DNA of 64,000 nucleotides from Flaccisagitta enflata. Lineage: Eukaryota; Chaetognatha; Sagittoidea; Aphragmophora. Within the stretch, counting starts at the first letter, position 1. Every line of letters begins with the position of its first letter. Made by a program: the position numbers and the translations under genes. The stretch lies in NCBI GenBank assembly GCA_965153355.1, contig OZ231128.1:62001-126000 (forward strand), given 5' to 3'. The notes beneath the pieces were generated by a model. The model was not told the origin of the DNA. It worked only from the letters and a program-made list of their open reading frames with translations, and searched no databases. Shown here one piece after another: positions 44,341 through 57,241 of the stretch.

Positions 44341-46580
44341 AATGCATGAAAAAAAGTTCTATAATTTGTATAACCGTAAAAAACTTTCCCAATATATTGG
44401 ACTTTGACATGATAAAACTACACCTTGCTGACTGGCTTTTAAGTTCAATATTTGATTTAAAACAGACTTATTTTATATCAAAATTCCTCTCCCTCTATCA
44501 ACGATTCGGCAATAGAAATGGATGGTTTTATCCCCCCCCCCATATAGAGTAAATAGCCTTTTGAGCTGGGATTATCTCTTCATGGAACATTAACTCCAGC
44601 AAAATGAACCCTTGAAAGATGTGCCTCTCCAACTGGTGCGTGCCTCAATACTCAAAATAATACTCAAATAGACTTTTCCCTTTTTTTTCTCATTTCTAAA
44701 TCATGGGGCAACAGCGCACTTGGTCCCTGAGATTTAAACACGCGGATTTGTCCATCTATCTGTCTGTGTTAATGCGAACTTCCCCTTGACCACCCCCCTG
44801 ACTAATGTTGTATCCCCAAGATACTTGTCATAGTATTTGGACATTTTCCCCTTTGTTTCGTTCAAGTTAACTCTGTACGTTGGTTGATGTATCTTCCCAT
44901 CCATCTTTCAATATACAAGGGGGAAGTGGAAGTGGTCAATGTTCATGCCGCTTCCACCACTTCCGCTTCCGCTTCCATTTTACAGTTCAAACACTAGTAG
45001 CTATCCCACCCTCCAACTTAGCAGTGGTCAACCGCTTCCACATCCCAAAGAACAACAAATTTATCAGTTATTTCTTATTAGTTGATAATTATTAGTAACC
45101 AACGTACAAATATAAAAACAGGATTCCAAATGCATGTTAGGAACCGCAAGAACGATAATCTCAATTTCATGGATGAAATTCACCTTTTCTTTTCTTGCAG
45201 CCTGTTTCGCGCCTTTCTGCACAGTGTTCTACTCTTGCCAATCTTTTGCAGTAAAATTTCAAACAACAGCGCAACGGATACCACACATCAGTCTCATCAC
45301 TTTGTCATCGGAGCGATTTTTTTGCTTTTGGTTTTCATGATTTGTTTGGTTTTCTTCTTTAGGTTTCTTTCTTTCTTTCCATTTTCGTTTTGGGGGGGGG
45401 GGAGGGTTGACATATGATGTTGTTTCCGTCTTCACAGACTTCGCGGCTCATTAGTTTCCATGAGTCGGGTTTAAAGGAAAAAAAGGGTCGAAAAAAGCTT
45501 CAGACAAGCCAGCTCAACGTCCATGGAAAGAACGAAATTCTGAGTGAGCTGAAAATGATGCGAGTCAATGACCCAATAAATTGCCTCTGTTCCAGATATG
45601 TTAGTGACATCTGTCTACATCTGTTGAGAAACCAGTAATAACTAGAAATTTGTTAACAAAATCTGGCTGCAAAACAAGTGTTTAAGAACTGTCATTATTT
45701 AGCATCAGAACATCAAATAGGAATGAATTAGCCTCAAAATACTGTACGAGTGTATCATATTATGGCAAAAATAAACAAGCAGCATAAGAATTATCCATAA
45801 ACGATATTGTTCCTTCGTTTAGATACGTGAAAGATGGCATTCGGTACCTGATTTATTGATATTTACATGCGTGGTGCAATCATTGAAAATGGCTACCAAT
45901 TTTTCATACAATCCACTTTTTAAATTACTTCATGGCACTTTTATTCAATGGCATTTGAAAATGCATTGTTTGTAGTGTTTTTTGGTTCCTGGGACGAATT
46001 TAGTTAAGTTTAATGAAATTTCCCCTTCGCAATACTCATTTTCTGTAATTCATTGTGAAGCTGCTCAGTGAGCACTGCTTAGTGCTTACTGTGATCTGTT
46101 GCATATGAAATCACACCTTATTAGCTACTTAGAATCATCAAATCAAAGCAATGGCATTATATTTTCAATGGTTATTTGCACCTACAAGGTGTTATGTGAA
46201 TTTGTGCCCAGATGTTACCATCGAAGTTGTTTTGACCTAAGAGTTCAGATTACGTCTGGCATCAACTGACAGGAATTTCAAGGTGCGACAAAAAAAAATA
46301 ATTTCAAAGGGTCAACAAGGCCAACACCTGTGATCATGTGAATCGCGTTTGCTTTATTGAATAGCAGATACAGTCAGTGGACAAAATGCGATTTGTTTAC
46401 ATGATATGTTAAAAGAAAACAAGCCTAAAAGGGCATCAATCGCTTACTTTCATTTGCCTTCAATCCGCTGTTGCTCTCTACTTTTGTTCTGAAATGGCAT
46501 AAGTTGCCCATTTTAGTTAAGCAAAATTGGCCTCCTCTTGGCAGGGCACTAGATTCTACAGTACGTTTTTTTAATGCAAT
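44341..46580. other. Long plain AT-rich stretch, no feature
   Basis: About 2.2 kb without a tandem array, clear inverted repeat or credible gene. Frames of 65-110 codons near 45082-45420 overlap in different frames and have no recognisable domain. Confidence 0.5.
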
Positions 46581-46599
46581 ATTACATGACGGCCTAACT

Positions 46600-46995
46600 C
46601 AATTCTGAAAAAAAGTTTCTTAAACCTGATGGTGATGGTGGTTTTTGGCTGAACAGTTATTCTTTAAGTTGCTCTTAATTCTAAACAGATTGAGCTAGAT
46701 ATATCAGATTGGTCTCAAATTAAAGCTAATTAACTATGGATTTAAGAAATACAAACAGGGAAATTTTTTTTCAATGGTATATCACATCAGGCATGAAAAA
46801 AATTGGTGTCTCAACAAAAATTTTGATCAAAAGTTGATTCACAGTTCACAAATTGATCTGAATTTCAACTCAAGCTGTCCCAAAAACTACTTCAAAATAC
46901 CTTCCATTTGGGACTAATCTGGTATCTGTAGCTCAATTTGTTTAGAAATGAGAGCAATTTTTAGGGAATCAGTCTAAATGACAATTTTTTGTAAA
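46600..46995. mobile_element. Degenerate inverted-repeat element
   Basis: TTAATTCTAAACAGATTGAG (about 46674) is mirrored by CTCAATTTGTTTAGAAATGA (about 46932), and neighbouring TATCAGATTGGTCTCAAATT is mirrored by ATTTGGGACTAATCTGGTAT. The centre is near 46800. It belongs with the long-TIR element at 49969-50931 by shared inner words. Confidence 0.55.
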
Positions 46996-47140
46996 GAAAC
47001 AATTTGGATATGATGACATCTGCTTCCGTGCTTGTTCCGAGGACCAAATTTTTATGAAAAAAATCCTGGGAGTCACATATCATGGAATGCAATAACACTA
47101 TCTTTCAGGAACTTTTTTCAGAATGCAATTATCTCCATTA

Positions 47141-47627
47141 CTTTTTGGGCAGCGGCCCCGAAGGGGCCGATGACCTATGCTTTCACACAGGAGAAATTTC
47201 TCCTTCTTCTCCTCCTCCGTACCCCCCCCCCTGGCCTTCACGCCCAAAATCAGCTACTAGGCCCAAATCCCAGCCCCGAGGCCCAAATCCAAGCTTTGAG
47301 GCCCAAATCCCAGCCTTGAGGCCCAATTCCCAGCCTTGAGGCCCAATTCCCACCCTTGAGGCCCAAATCCCAACCTTGATGCCCAAATCTCAACCTTGAG
47401 GCTCAAATCTCAGTCTCAAGGCTCATATCCCAGCCATGTTGCTCAAATCCCCACCTCCAGGCTCAAATCCCAGCTTCAAGGCCCCAATTCCAGCCTCCAG
47501 GCTCAAATAAAAACAGCATAGGTCATCGGCTCCTTCGGGGCCGCTGCCCCGCTCACCACCCTACACCTTCATACACTCACATAGGGGCAACGGGTACCGC
47601 TGACCATCTAACGCTTTTGCGACTATT
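47141..47627 (-). mobile_element. HCM copy 14, complete
   Basis: Short end CTTTTTGGGCAGCGGCCCCG, GATGACCTATGCTTTCACAC, array of GAGGCCCAAATCCCAGCCTT (47235-47505), then AGCATAGGTCATCGGC and the inverted cap. The long end has stem TGCCCC with GGGGCA, GGGTACCGCTGACC and tip CGCTTTTGCG. Its long end matches the solo end at 22881-22993. Confidence 0.88.
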
Positions 47628-47990
47628 GAGTTATGCCATCATGTAATGTTGCATTTGAAAAAAAACATACTGTACCGTTTGAGATACAGAGCTTGGATGG
47701 GTCTAGATTGAAAGATTTTTTGAACTGAAAACGGTTAAAACTGTTTGTGTCTGTCAATCATTTAATAAATAGGTGTGTCCTTTTTTATCCGCGTGGTTCA
47801 TAAGTACATAGTTATATGATCACAATATGGTATGATGACAGAACTACGAAATTGCATAAGTAAATAGTGACATACTCAAATGTCCCTAAAAATGATGCTA
47901 AACAGGCAAAATTCTATCAATCGGACTGCCACAACAAGTTCTAGAATTACAAACACGAGACTGAAAACACCATGAATTATTTATGAAATT
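47628..47990. other. Spacer
   Basis: Plain sequence. Confidence 0.35.
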
Positions 47991-48072
47991 TGAAAAAAAC
48001 AAAAACAAAAACAAAAACAAAAACAAAAACAAAAACAAAAACAAAAACAAAAACAAAAACAAAAACAAAAAA
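47991..48072 (+). repeat. AAAAAC hexanucleotide microsatellite
   Basis: About twelve pure ACAAAA units. Confidence 0.95.
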
Positions 48073-48300
48073 CAGAGCAATAAGCTTAAAAAACAAGAAA
48101 ACAAAAAAAAAAGGGAAAAAAAAAGGAAACTTGAGTTTGCCGCGTTGTCAGCACTGATAAAGAAATTGTTTATTGAATTACGTTAACGACTTGGAAAAAT
48201 GGAAAAATTACGGATGAAGATGAAAAATAAATTATGTAAAACAAAATGTTATCACAATTCCCACGTCTATTACCAATTAAACTTGACTGTACACGGGTTA
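48073..48300. other. Spacer
   Basis: A-rich at first, otherwise plain. Confidence 0.35.
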
Positions 48301-48840
48301 TGACAGATGAGAGATGAGAGATGAGAGATGACAGATGACAGATGATAAATTGCCAATGACAGATTACATATTACAGATGACGGATGACAAATTACTGATG
48401 GCAGATGACAGATGACAAATGACAGATGACAAAAAACAGATGACGTTGACAGCAGACCAATTATTGAATACAGATGACAGATAACAAATGCCTGATGACA
48501 GATGACTGAAAACAGATGACATTGACAGAAGACAAATCAATGAATACAGATGACAAGTGCCTGATGACCGATGACAGATGACCAATTACAGATGACAGAT
48601 GACAAATTACTGATGAAAGATGACAAATGACAGGTGACAAATTACTGATGACCGATGACAGATGACGGATGACAGATGAGTTGAGATGACAGATAACAGA
48701 TAAAAAACAGAAAACAGAAAACAGAAAACAGAAAACAGAAAACAGAAAACAGAAAATAGATAACAGATAACAGATAACCGATAACAAATAACAGATAGCA
48801 GATAACAGATAACAGATAACAGATGACAAATGACAGATGA
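48301..48840 (+). repeat. CAGATGA 7-bp-based minisatellite
   Basis: Runs of CAGATGA and GACAAATTACTGATGAC in changing order, a homogeneous AAAACAG run at 48705-48755 and CAGATAA runs after it. Frames reading CHLSSVI are artefacts. Confidence 0.88.
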
Positions 48841-48920
48841 TGTAAAGTTGCACCTCACTAAAAAGGGAGCCAATAATAGCTAAAAATTAGAAATAAACTG
48901 ATATAAGTAATTTCATTTGC

Positions 48921-49540
48921 CTTTTTGGGCAGCGGCCCCGAAGGGGACGATGTCCTGTAGAACACAGGGGGGAATTTTGTTCGTTCGTCCGTTCATGCGT
49001 CCCCCCCCCGCCTCAAGGCTCAAATCCCAGTCTTGGGGCTCAAATCTCAGCCTTGAGACTCAAATCCCAGCTTAGAGGCTCAAATCCCAGCCTCGGGGCT
49101 CAAGTCCCAGCATCGAGGCTCTAATTCCAGCCTCAGAGCTCAAATTCTAGCCTCAGGGCTCAAATACCAGCATTGTGGCTCAAGTCCCAGCCTCGAGGCT
49201 CGAGTCCCAGCCTTGGGGCTCAAATTCCAGCCGTTGGGCTCAAATTCCAGCCTTTGGGCTCAAATGCCAGCTTTGAGGCTTAAATCCCAGCCTCGAGGCT
49301 CAAATCCCAGCCTGAAAGCTCAAATCTCAACCTCGAATCTCAAGTCCCAGCCTGGAGGCTCAAATCTGCACACATGGACCAACGGATGAACGAACAAACA
49401 AACAAATGAGAGTCCCCCTGTATTCTACAGGACATCGTCCCCTTTGGGAACGCTGCCCTGCTACCCATCACGTACAATCACCAACATTCATAGCAGGGCA
49501 ACGGGTATCGCTGACCACATATTGCCCTTGGGCGACTGGT
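48921..49540 (-). mobile_element. HCM copy 15, complete
   Basis: Short end CTTTTTGGGCAGCGGCCCCG with GACGATGTCCTGTAGAACAC, array GAGGCTCAAATCCCAGCCTC (49015-49370), inverted cap and long end. The large stem is TGCCCTGCTA with TAGCAGGGCA, where others have TGCCCTGCTT with AAGCAGGGCA, a paired T:A to A:T change. The tip is GCCCTTGGGC. Confidence 0.88.
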
Positions 49541-49968
49541 TCATTAATGTAACCTTGCTCAGCCACCGCCTCAAGTCTGGGAAATAGAATTAATTTCAGC
49601 GCTTTATACCATCAATCTAGATCTTTTTGTCAAATGTTTTTTAACGCTAAAATGGGTAGAAAATATTTGCAGATTTAATTTCTAGGTTCAAGCATTTACT
49701 GGCTTTGTAAATAAGTCTCAGTCTTGTATTCGTATGGCTGATGGCCCTAGATTTGAAGTATGAGGCTAAAGTAAATGCAGTCTTACACCATTTTTCTAGA
49801 TGTGATGGAATTGCACTTATGAGTTCATATCCGAGGCTGGTTTATGCCTCGTCCTCAAAATAAGAGCCCTGCCCTGAAATTATGACAAACTTCAGTCTAC
49901 ATTAGTCTATTTGTCCTTCACTTCTCATTTGTATATTTGTACCCTCGGTACACAACTATGCGTGAATA
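49541..49968. other. Spacer
   Basis: Plain sequence, no gene. Confidence 0.4.
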
Positions 49969-50931
49969 CAGTGTCTTCAATTACGGTTGACTTATTCTAA
50001 ATAAGTGCTGTGCCTCTCATGCTCATCCCTCTGACTTTTTCTGTATTCCTCCTTCAGTATATTGCTTGACGTTTTTTGTATCAAAATTTCAAGGGTCCAA
50101 GTCAAATAGTTTGTCTGCAGCATTAATTAGAAGTACCTTGTGTATACATGGCTAAGTCTGAAAAAATCGATTATTCTCTGAAACTTTTTTCCTCTTGTAA
50201 CTTATTTATTAAGGGTTTGAGCTACAGATGCCAGATTAGTACAAGATGGTTTGATGAAGTTTCAGGGAAGGAAATGAAAAACAGTTTTTACCACTATTAT
50301 TTAGTAATAATGTGAGAAATTATTTGTTTGATTAGGTTTTCGTCAAGTTGATTGCCAGGTCAAAAAATGGAATCATGACACCCCTTCTTCATGCACAACA
50401 ATCAGAATTGCAGAACAGGGCAAAACAATGTCACCTCCAGTCTTAATTAGGTAATCAGAAGCAGTGATGCAAAGGTTATTTTAGGAATTGGGCAGGGATA
50501 GTGATTCAAAATCCTCTCATTAATGACAAGTCACCATTGGGGAATTTTGAACCAATGGACAGATGGATGGAAAGAGACAGATGGATAGGAAGACAGAGAG
50601 CAAATGGACCGACTTACTGACAAAATGATCAAGGTAATTGCAAAAAACTACATCAAATCATCTTCAACTTGAGACCTATCTCGCATCTGTAGCTCAATCC
50701 ATTTTGAAATGGGAGAAATTTGAAAAAAAAGGCATTGATAAATAATCAACTTTTTCAGTCTAAACCATGAATACATGAAATACTTCAAATTAGTCGACAT
50801 AGACCCTTGAAATTTTGATACAAAAAACGTCAAACAATATACTGAAGGAGGAAAAAAAGAAAAATACAGAGTGATGACCATGAGAGGCACACCATCTATT
50901 TAGAATAAGTCAACCGTAATTGAAGACCCTG
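49969..50931. mobile_element. 963-bp long-TIR element flanked by TA
   Basis: CAGTGTCTTCAATTACGGTT and AACCGTAATTGAAGACCCTG are the ends, with TA outside both (49967-49968, 50932-50933). Inverted similarity continues for roughly 330 bp per side through GCCTCTCATG, TGACGTTTTTTGTATCAAA and GAGCTACAGATGC. The unmatched centre is about 300 bp and non-coding. TGACNTTTTTTGTATCAAAATTTC is shared with the MITE at 31750-32364, so the two are related. Confidence 0.87.
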
Positions 50932-50933
50932 TA

Positions 50934-51265
50934 TAACTATATACGTAAGTCATATATACTTGGTAAAATACTTATGATTTGGGCCTTTAATGGTTCTATT
51001 TCCTAATGATATGCAAACGTTGGGACAGTGCAGCTATAACCCATCTCATGAATGCTTTGGTCTAATGAACATTAAATTACCTCCTCCGACATCACATCAG
51101 ATAATATGTCATTTTTCTCTAGCGTGATTTTATGATAATATCTGAAATCTTCTTACATACTTATGACTCATGAGCTCATTTTGTAAGCCTCTCTTCCTCT
51201 TGCACCTTTCTTGCCGTAACCATCCATCTCAATCTTCCGATGATGGAAAATGATAATAGGAAAGG

Positions 51266-51304
<39 letters not shown>

Positions 51305-51490
51305 GCAGGCAAAGATAGAGATTGAAGGAAAAAGACTCAGAGACAGAGACAAAGAATGAGTCGAGGAGATGAAATCTGATTCAAAAATGAAAGAGACATA
51401 AAACTAAGCAAGTAAGAGACAAATGAAAGAGACGTAAAACAAAGAAAGTGAGAGACTAAGTGTAATGGATGGGCAATAGACAGAAGAAGA
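50934..51490. other. Spacer with short GA tract
   Basis: GA run at 51271-51300 followed by AGAGAC-rich sequence. No gene. Confidence 0.5.
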
Positions 51491-51635
51491 ACAAGGCCAA
51501 GTAGGCCAATGAGGTGCGACGTGTGGATCGTCGAACGAATGCGTTACCCGATCAACAGACCAACCAACCGACCAACCAACCGACCAACCGACAGACCCTG
51601 CCAGTTATAGAGGTGCTTTGTCGCACCTAAAAAGA
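51491..51635 (+). mobile_element. GCACCT-hairpin repeat with CCAACCGA tract, copy 1
   Basis: GGCCAAGTAGGCCAATGAGG, GTGTGGATCGTCGAACGAAT, a CCAACCAACCGACC tract, then GCCAGTTATAGAGG and AGGTGC-TTTGTC-GCACCT. The second copy at 63712-63833 has the same order. Confidence 0.7.
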
Positions 51636-51639
51636 CGAA

Positions 51640-51915
51640 GTTTTATAGTCTGAAGTGATTGGGAGAGATATACAGAGAAAGATTTAGACAGAGAAAGAAA
51701 ATAAGAAAGACGGCATTTGTCTGGAATGGGAAAGAGACAGACAAAGACAGAATGTAAGTATAGATTGCGGGGAATGAACAGAGACAATGAGAGACAGTTT
51801 GAGTTTGGAGTGAATGGGCGAGAGACAGACAAAGACAGAATGTAGGTATACTTAGTGGGGAATGGACAGAGACAATGAGAGACAGAGTTTGAGTTTGGAG
51901 TGAGTGGGCAAGAGC
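51640..51915 (+). repeat. About 97-bp tandem repeat rich in GAGACAGA
   Basis: GAGAGACAGACAAAGACAGAA followed by TGTAGGTATA and GGGGAATGGACAGAGACAA occurs twice (from about 51730 and 51827), with partial copies on both sides. Minus-strand frames here are periodic artefacts. Confidence 0.7.
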
Positions 51916-52003
51916 AACATTCATTCGCTGGTAATGAAGTTCTCATAATGGCTCCGCTAACAAAAGGGCGTAGCATCGCGAGGAAAAGAGAAGGCAAGGG
52001 AAA

Positions 52004-52534
52004 AAGTCGCAAAAGCATTAGATGGTCAGCTGTACCCGATGCCCCTTAGCTAGTGTATGTAGGGATGAAATGGTGTGAGGGGTATTGGCCCAGAAGATGT
52101 TTCGCCACAGGAGGAATCATGTAAAAATTTATGGTCAAAGGAGGTTATTTGGACCACCAGGCTGATATATGGGATTTGAGTTGTGCTTAGAGGCTGAGAC
52201 TGGGCTTGATGCGTTTTGAGGCTGGGCCTTGAAGCTTCGATTTGGGCTTTGAGGCTAGAATTTGGGATTTGGGCCTTGAAGTTGGGATTTGAGCCTTTGG
52301 GTTGGGATTTTTCCCAGAGGTTGGGATTTGGGCCTTGAGGTTGGGAATTGGGCTTTGAGATTAGGAATTAGGCCTTGATGCTGGAATTTGGGCCTGGAGG
52401 CTGTGATTTCAGCCTAGAGACTGGGATATGAGTCTTGGGGGGAGAAGGGTAAGGGAAATGGAGGGAAAACGCATTAGGAGCTGAAGATGGAGGAGTAGAG
52501 GACATTTTCCTATATCGGGTCCGCTGCCAAAAAG
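52004..52534 (+). mobile_element. HCM copy 16, complete but diverged
   Basis: Long end left: tip CGCAAAAGC, GGTCAGCTGTACCCG, stem ATGCCCC with GGGGTAT (one G.T pair), and a degraded cap. Array GGGCCTTGAGGTTGGGATTT at 52210-52430. The right end retains CGGGTCCGCTGCC and AAAAAG. Confidence 0.72.
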
Positions 52535-52604
52535 TAAATGAGTGAAGCCGTCATAATCGCTGCATCAGCTAAAAAACTCGTTTCAAACCTCTTCTCATAT
52601 ATGT

Positions 52605-52711
<107 letters not shown>

Positions 52712-53592
52712 TGCCTGTCAGCCTGTTTCTCTGTTTCTCTGTCTGTGAATATTTTCTCGCTTGGAAATGCAAATCTTATCAAAAGAATTGGGGTTAATAT
52801 CTTCATTGTTCTTTTTTCTATGAGGGTGTTACTTTCTCAATACGATTAAAAGCACAGGAAATTAAACTATCATCGCAATTGCGAAAGTGCATTTTACTTT
52901 GTAAAGCAACTAATACTCATAGCGCTCCTTCCTTCTAGGAAACAAGGGAGAGAGAGAGAGAGAGAAGAGAGAGAGCGAGGAAGAGAGAGAGAGAGCGCAA
53001 GACGGATATACAGAGACACAAACAGGCAGGCTGGTATACTGACAGAAGCCAAAAATTTGCCAGAAAAGTTCCAACTGAGTGAAAAACTCTCACCGGCACA
53101 AACTGACAAACAGAGACACCCAGACTGAGGAGAAACTTTGGGTAAATAAGAAAGAAGAAACGAAACAAGAAAATGATGATCAGGAAAAAGAAAAACCAGT
53201 GGCTGTCGCCAATACTGTGGATCGCGGTGTTTTGATTGATTTTTCTTTATGTTTTTTCATTTTTTTTTATCTATTAATTTCTTTTATTTTTTTTTACATT
53301 TTGTTTTTTATTGTTTTTTATTTTTGCATTTTATGTTTTTTTTTTACATTATCTTTTTCATTTTTTTATCTTTTTTATTTTTTACTTTTTACTTTTTTAC
53401 ATTTTCATTTTTTTCATTTTTTTTTTCTTTTCTCTTTTTTGCTTTTTTTTACCTTAACTTTTTTAACTGTGATCATATTGTGCATGAAAAAAAAATAATA
53501 TATGATTTAACCCAAAAAAAACCCCAACTATAACTGAATTGCCAAAATTGGCGAGCATTTCATGCTCCATGGTATTCGATCGCTGAATTGGT
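52712..53592. other. Spacer with GA, CAGAGAC and T-rich tracts
   Basis: Short GA run (52948-52995), ACAGAGACACAAACAGGCAG repeats (53010-53120), then a T-rich stretch with scattered CATTTT (53240-53460). Frames reading FFLF are composition artefacts. Confidence 0.55.
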
Positions 53593-53767
<175 letters not shown>

Positions 53768-53814
53768 TCAAAACATTGTATCAGCCCTATGTCAGAACCT
53801 AAAATGATGAAATC

Positions 53815-54750
53815 GACTTTGATATATGGAGACATCTTGAGAGAGAAAAAATAAAAAAAAACAAAAGACTAAGGTGAGCACACAATCATGAGATAAAAAG
53901 AAAATACAGAATGAAGAAGATAGAAGAAAAAGAAAAGGTGAGCACGCAAAATAAAAAAAAAAAGAAAGAAAAACTAAGACTAGGGTGAGCACACAACCTT
54001 GAGATGAAAAAAAATTACAGAATAGAAAAACTAAGACTAAGGTGAGCACACAATCTTGAGATGAAAAAAAATTACAGAATATGATAGGAAAAAGAAAGTG
54101 AGGATGCAAAAACAAAAGATTTACGAAGAAATATATAGAGACATCTTGAGAGAGAAAAAATAACAAATAAAAGACTAAGGTGAGCACACAATCTTGAGAT
54201 GAAAAAAAATTACAGAATATGATAGGAAAAATAAGTCAGGATGCAAAAACAAAAGATTTACAAAGAAATATATGGAGACATCTTGAGAGAGAAAAAATAA
54301 CTAAAACAAAAGACTAAGGTGAGCACACAATCTTGAGATGAAAAAAAATTACAGAATATGATAGGAAAAAATGAGTCAGGATGCATAAACAAAAGATTTA
54401 CAAAAAGATATATAGAGACATCTTGAGAGAGAAAAAATAACACAAACAAAAGACTAAGGTGAGCACACAATCATGAGATAAAAAAAAAAAAATACAGAAT
54501 GAAGAAGATAGAAGAAAAAGAAAAGGTGAGCACGCAAAATAAAAAAACAGAATATGATAGGAAGAAAAAAGTGAGGGTACAAAAACAAAAGATTTACAAA
54601 GAGATATGTGGAGACATCTTGAGAGAGAAAAAATAACACAAACAAAAGACTAAGGTGAGCACACAATCATGAGATGAAAAAAACTACAGAAGAAAAAAGA
54701 TAGAAGAAAAAGAAAAGGTGAGCACGCAAAATAATAAAAAAAAAATACTT
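53815..54750 (+). repeat. 140-bp satellite with an optional 54-bp block
   Basis: GGAGACATCTTGAGAGAGAA and AAGACTAAGGTGAGCACACA recur. GGTGAGCACACAATC starts near 53874, 53983, 54039, 54179, 54319, 54459 and 54654. The central steps are exactly 140 bp; longer steps contain an extra block with AAGATAGAAGAAAAAGAAAA and GAGCACGCAAAAT. Minus-strand frames of 70 codons repeat with this period and are artefacts. Confidence 0.85.
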
Positions 54751-54935
54751 TCCCAGGACTAAGTGGATCTGGCGATCCACAATAAGGAAAAAAGAAAAAG
54801 AAAGGAAAAGGAAAAAAAAAGTGTTGAAATAGGAGGAGCCGAAAATGGTAGAGACTCTGCAACGGTAAGTCTCTCTCAGTTGTTCGGCGCGATTTTGATG
54901 AATGGGTTTTTGCCTTTTGCTACCCAAAGACTCTT

Positions 54936-55205
54936 CTCAGGGCGTGTTTCTAATGATGATAAAAAAAAACGCGATTGTTCTCTTTAAACGCGTTTTCAGC
55001 GTGAACCCATATTCATGAATTTAACCCTCCCACAAAGGAGTGAGCAAAGTGAGTGAGTGAGCACATGAATTGAGCGAGTACGGCGCAGTGGAGCGCTGCA
55101 GAGCGAGTGAGTGGAGTGAGCGGTACGAGCGAACGAATGTAGGGAGCGACCTAGTGGCCCATTTAAAACGCGATTGTCTTTTGTAGGAGCAGTCCCTGAG
55201 CCTAG
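54936..55205 (-). mobile_element. CGCTCAC-rich MITE, inverted copy
   Basis: Left CTCAGGGCGTGTTTCTAATG and right GGAGCAGTCCCTGAG keep only part of the inverted ends. Inside, GAGCGAGTGAGTGGAGTGAG and AAAACGCGATTGTCTTT are the reverse-strand equivalents of the copy at 43.7 kb. Confidence 0.7.
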
Positions 55206-55352
55206 AGTCAAGAGGACGGGAAGAGCGGGGTCTTTTTTGCTGAGGTGCGGCTTGAGACATGAGTGTTGGAGTTCCAAAACAAATGAAAAAGAAATATATA
55301 TTTGTTAATAGTTATTAATGAATCATGAAGTATACCTTTTTTGGTGGTGGTA

Positions 55353-55836
55353 CACGGTGAACAAGCTCAGGTGGGGGAAAGTAAAAGCTTAGGATTCCAA
55401 AACTGCCAGAGTATCACATTTCATCTCTTGCAGTGTTGTAGAAAATTACCTGATATCTTATATAAGCCAAAGCTGAGGTCATTAGCTCAAATACCTCAGA
55501 GGATACATTAAAATCTTTGAAATGTCCAAAACTAGGAATAGCTCAAAAAACAACTTTCCAACTTAAGTGCTTTGAAACTGGTAAATGGTGTTGTTTTATT
55601 CTTAAATCAATTATTGAACCAAATGGTGCATTTCTGGTTTCTACCTGAAGCACCATGAATGCCTTTTAGATTTTTTTATCCAACTTGATATAGTTATTTT
55701 CTATTTTGATCAATTAAAGAAAGAGGAATAATCGTCCAGCAGTTCCCTACAAGGAGCAACTTTCAAATTATGAATATCTTAACTTGTTTGGGTGTAATTA
55801 GCTTTTACTTTCCCCCACTTGAGGTTGTTCACCCTG
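55353..55836. mobile_element. 484-bp MITE flanked by TA (CACGGTGAACAAGC ends)
   Basis: CACGGTGAACAAGCTCAGGT is mirrored by ACTTGAGGTTGTTCACCCTG, and the inverted match runs through GGGGGAAAGTAAAAGCT (about 39 bp). TA flanks both sides (55351-55352, 55837-55838). A truncated relative is at 29990-30152. Confidence 0.85.
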
Positions 55837-55838
55837 TA

Positions 55839-56330
55839 GGGGCGATGTCAGTGACTCAAGGAGTGGGGGAGAAATGTGACGCAGCGAAAGTTGAATCCAA
55901 AAGATCAAACGATAAGTGCAGGGCAACTGTTGTTCAACAATAGTAGGGGGTAGGTACGGTAGGGGTAGGCAACTGTGCTTTCCTTTTCTGACTGCAACAT
56001 CTCCCGCTGCATGTGACTGGAGCAAGAACTGAGTCAAGTATGAAAAATCGTTTGTCCATCAAAGTGGGCTAAGCGGGCTAAATGGGAGAAGTTTTGACAG
56101 GAAAGAGAAAAAACGTTGAAGCAGACTTTTCAAGAAAGTATGAGCTTGGTCTAAAAAAAAAGCTCAACAAAGCAAAGTTGCGCATTTGTTACAGATTCCC
56201 AAAAATCATAGATATTATGTGACAGCGTAGAACTGTGTTAGTAAGGATTTTGCTCATGAAATTAATGCAAAAACACTCATAATTTGAATTTGTAACAAAC
56301 CGATGGACCGATGGACCGACCAACAACTTG
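55839..56330. other. Spacer, no gene
   Basis: Plain sequence. Confidence 0.4.
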
Positions 56331-56580
56331 TTGGCAACAAGTGACGCGGGTTCACAATATCATTGCGTTCTTCAGCTAATCACTCCAGGCAGGGTATCGG
56401 GTACCGCTGACCATGTGCGATCCTTAGATGACTTTTTCATTCATTCATTCATTCATTCATTCATTCATTCATTCATTCATTCATTCATTCATCCATCCAT
56501 TCATTCATTCATTCATCCATTCATTCATTCATTCATTCATTCATTCATTCATTCATTCATTCATTCATTCATTCAGTCAA
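56331..56580 (+). repeat. Solo HCM tip followed by ATTC microsatellite
   Basis: GGCAGGGTATCGGGTACCGC, TGACCATGTGCG and ATCCTTAGAT are the outer part of a long end (tip stem ATCC with GGAT on the other strand, one wobble). An ATTC tract (56438-56575) follows immediately. Confidence 0.7.
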
Positions 56581-57165
<585 letters not shown>

Positions 57166-57241
57166 TCGTTTTCTTTTACTTTGTCGTTTTCTTTTTCTTT
57201 TTAGGACCTATTCTGACCCAATTTCTGCCAGGTAGCCCAAA

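Noticed and set aside
45082-45417. 111-codon frame with hydrophobic stretches
   Set aside because: T-rich DNA encodes Phe/Leu runs by composition. It overlaps another frame of similar length and has no supporting motif.
53249-53533. Phe-rich frame resembling a membrane protein
   Set aside because: Poly-T low-complexity sequence; hydrophobicity is due to TTT codons.
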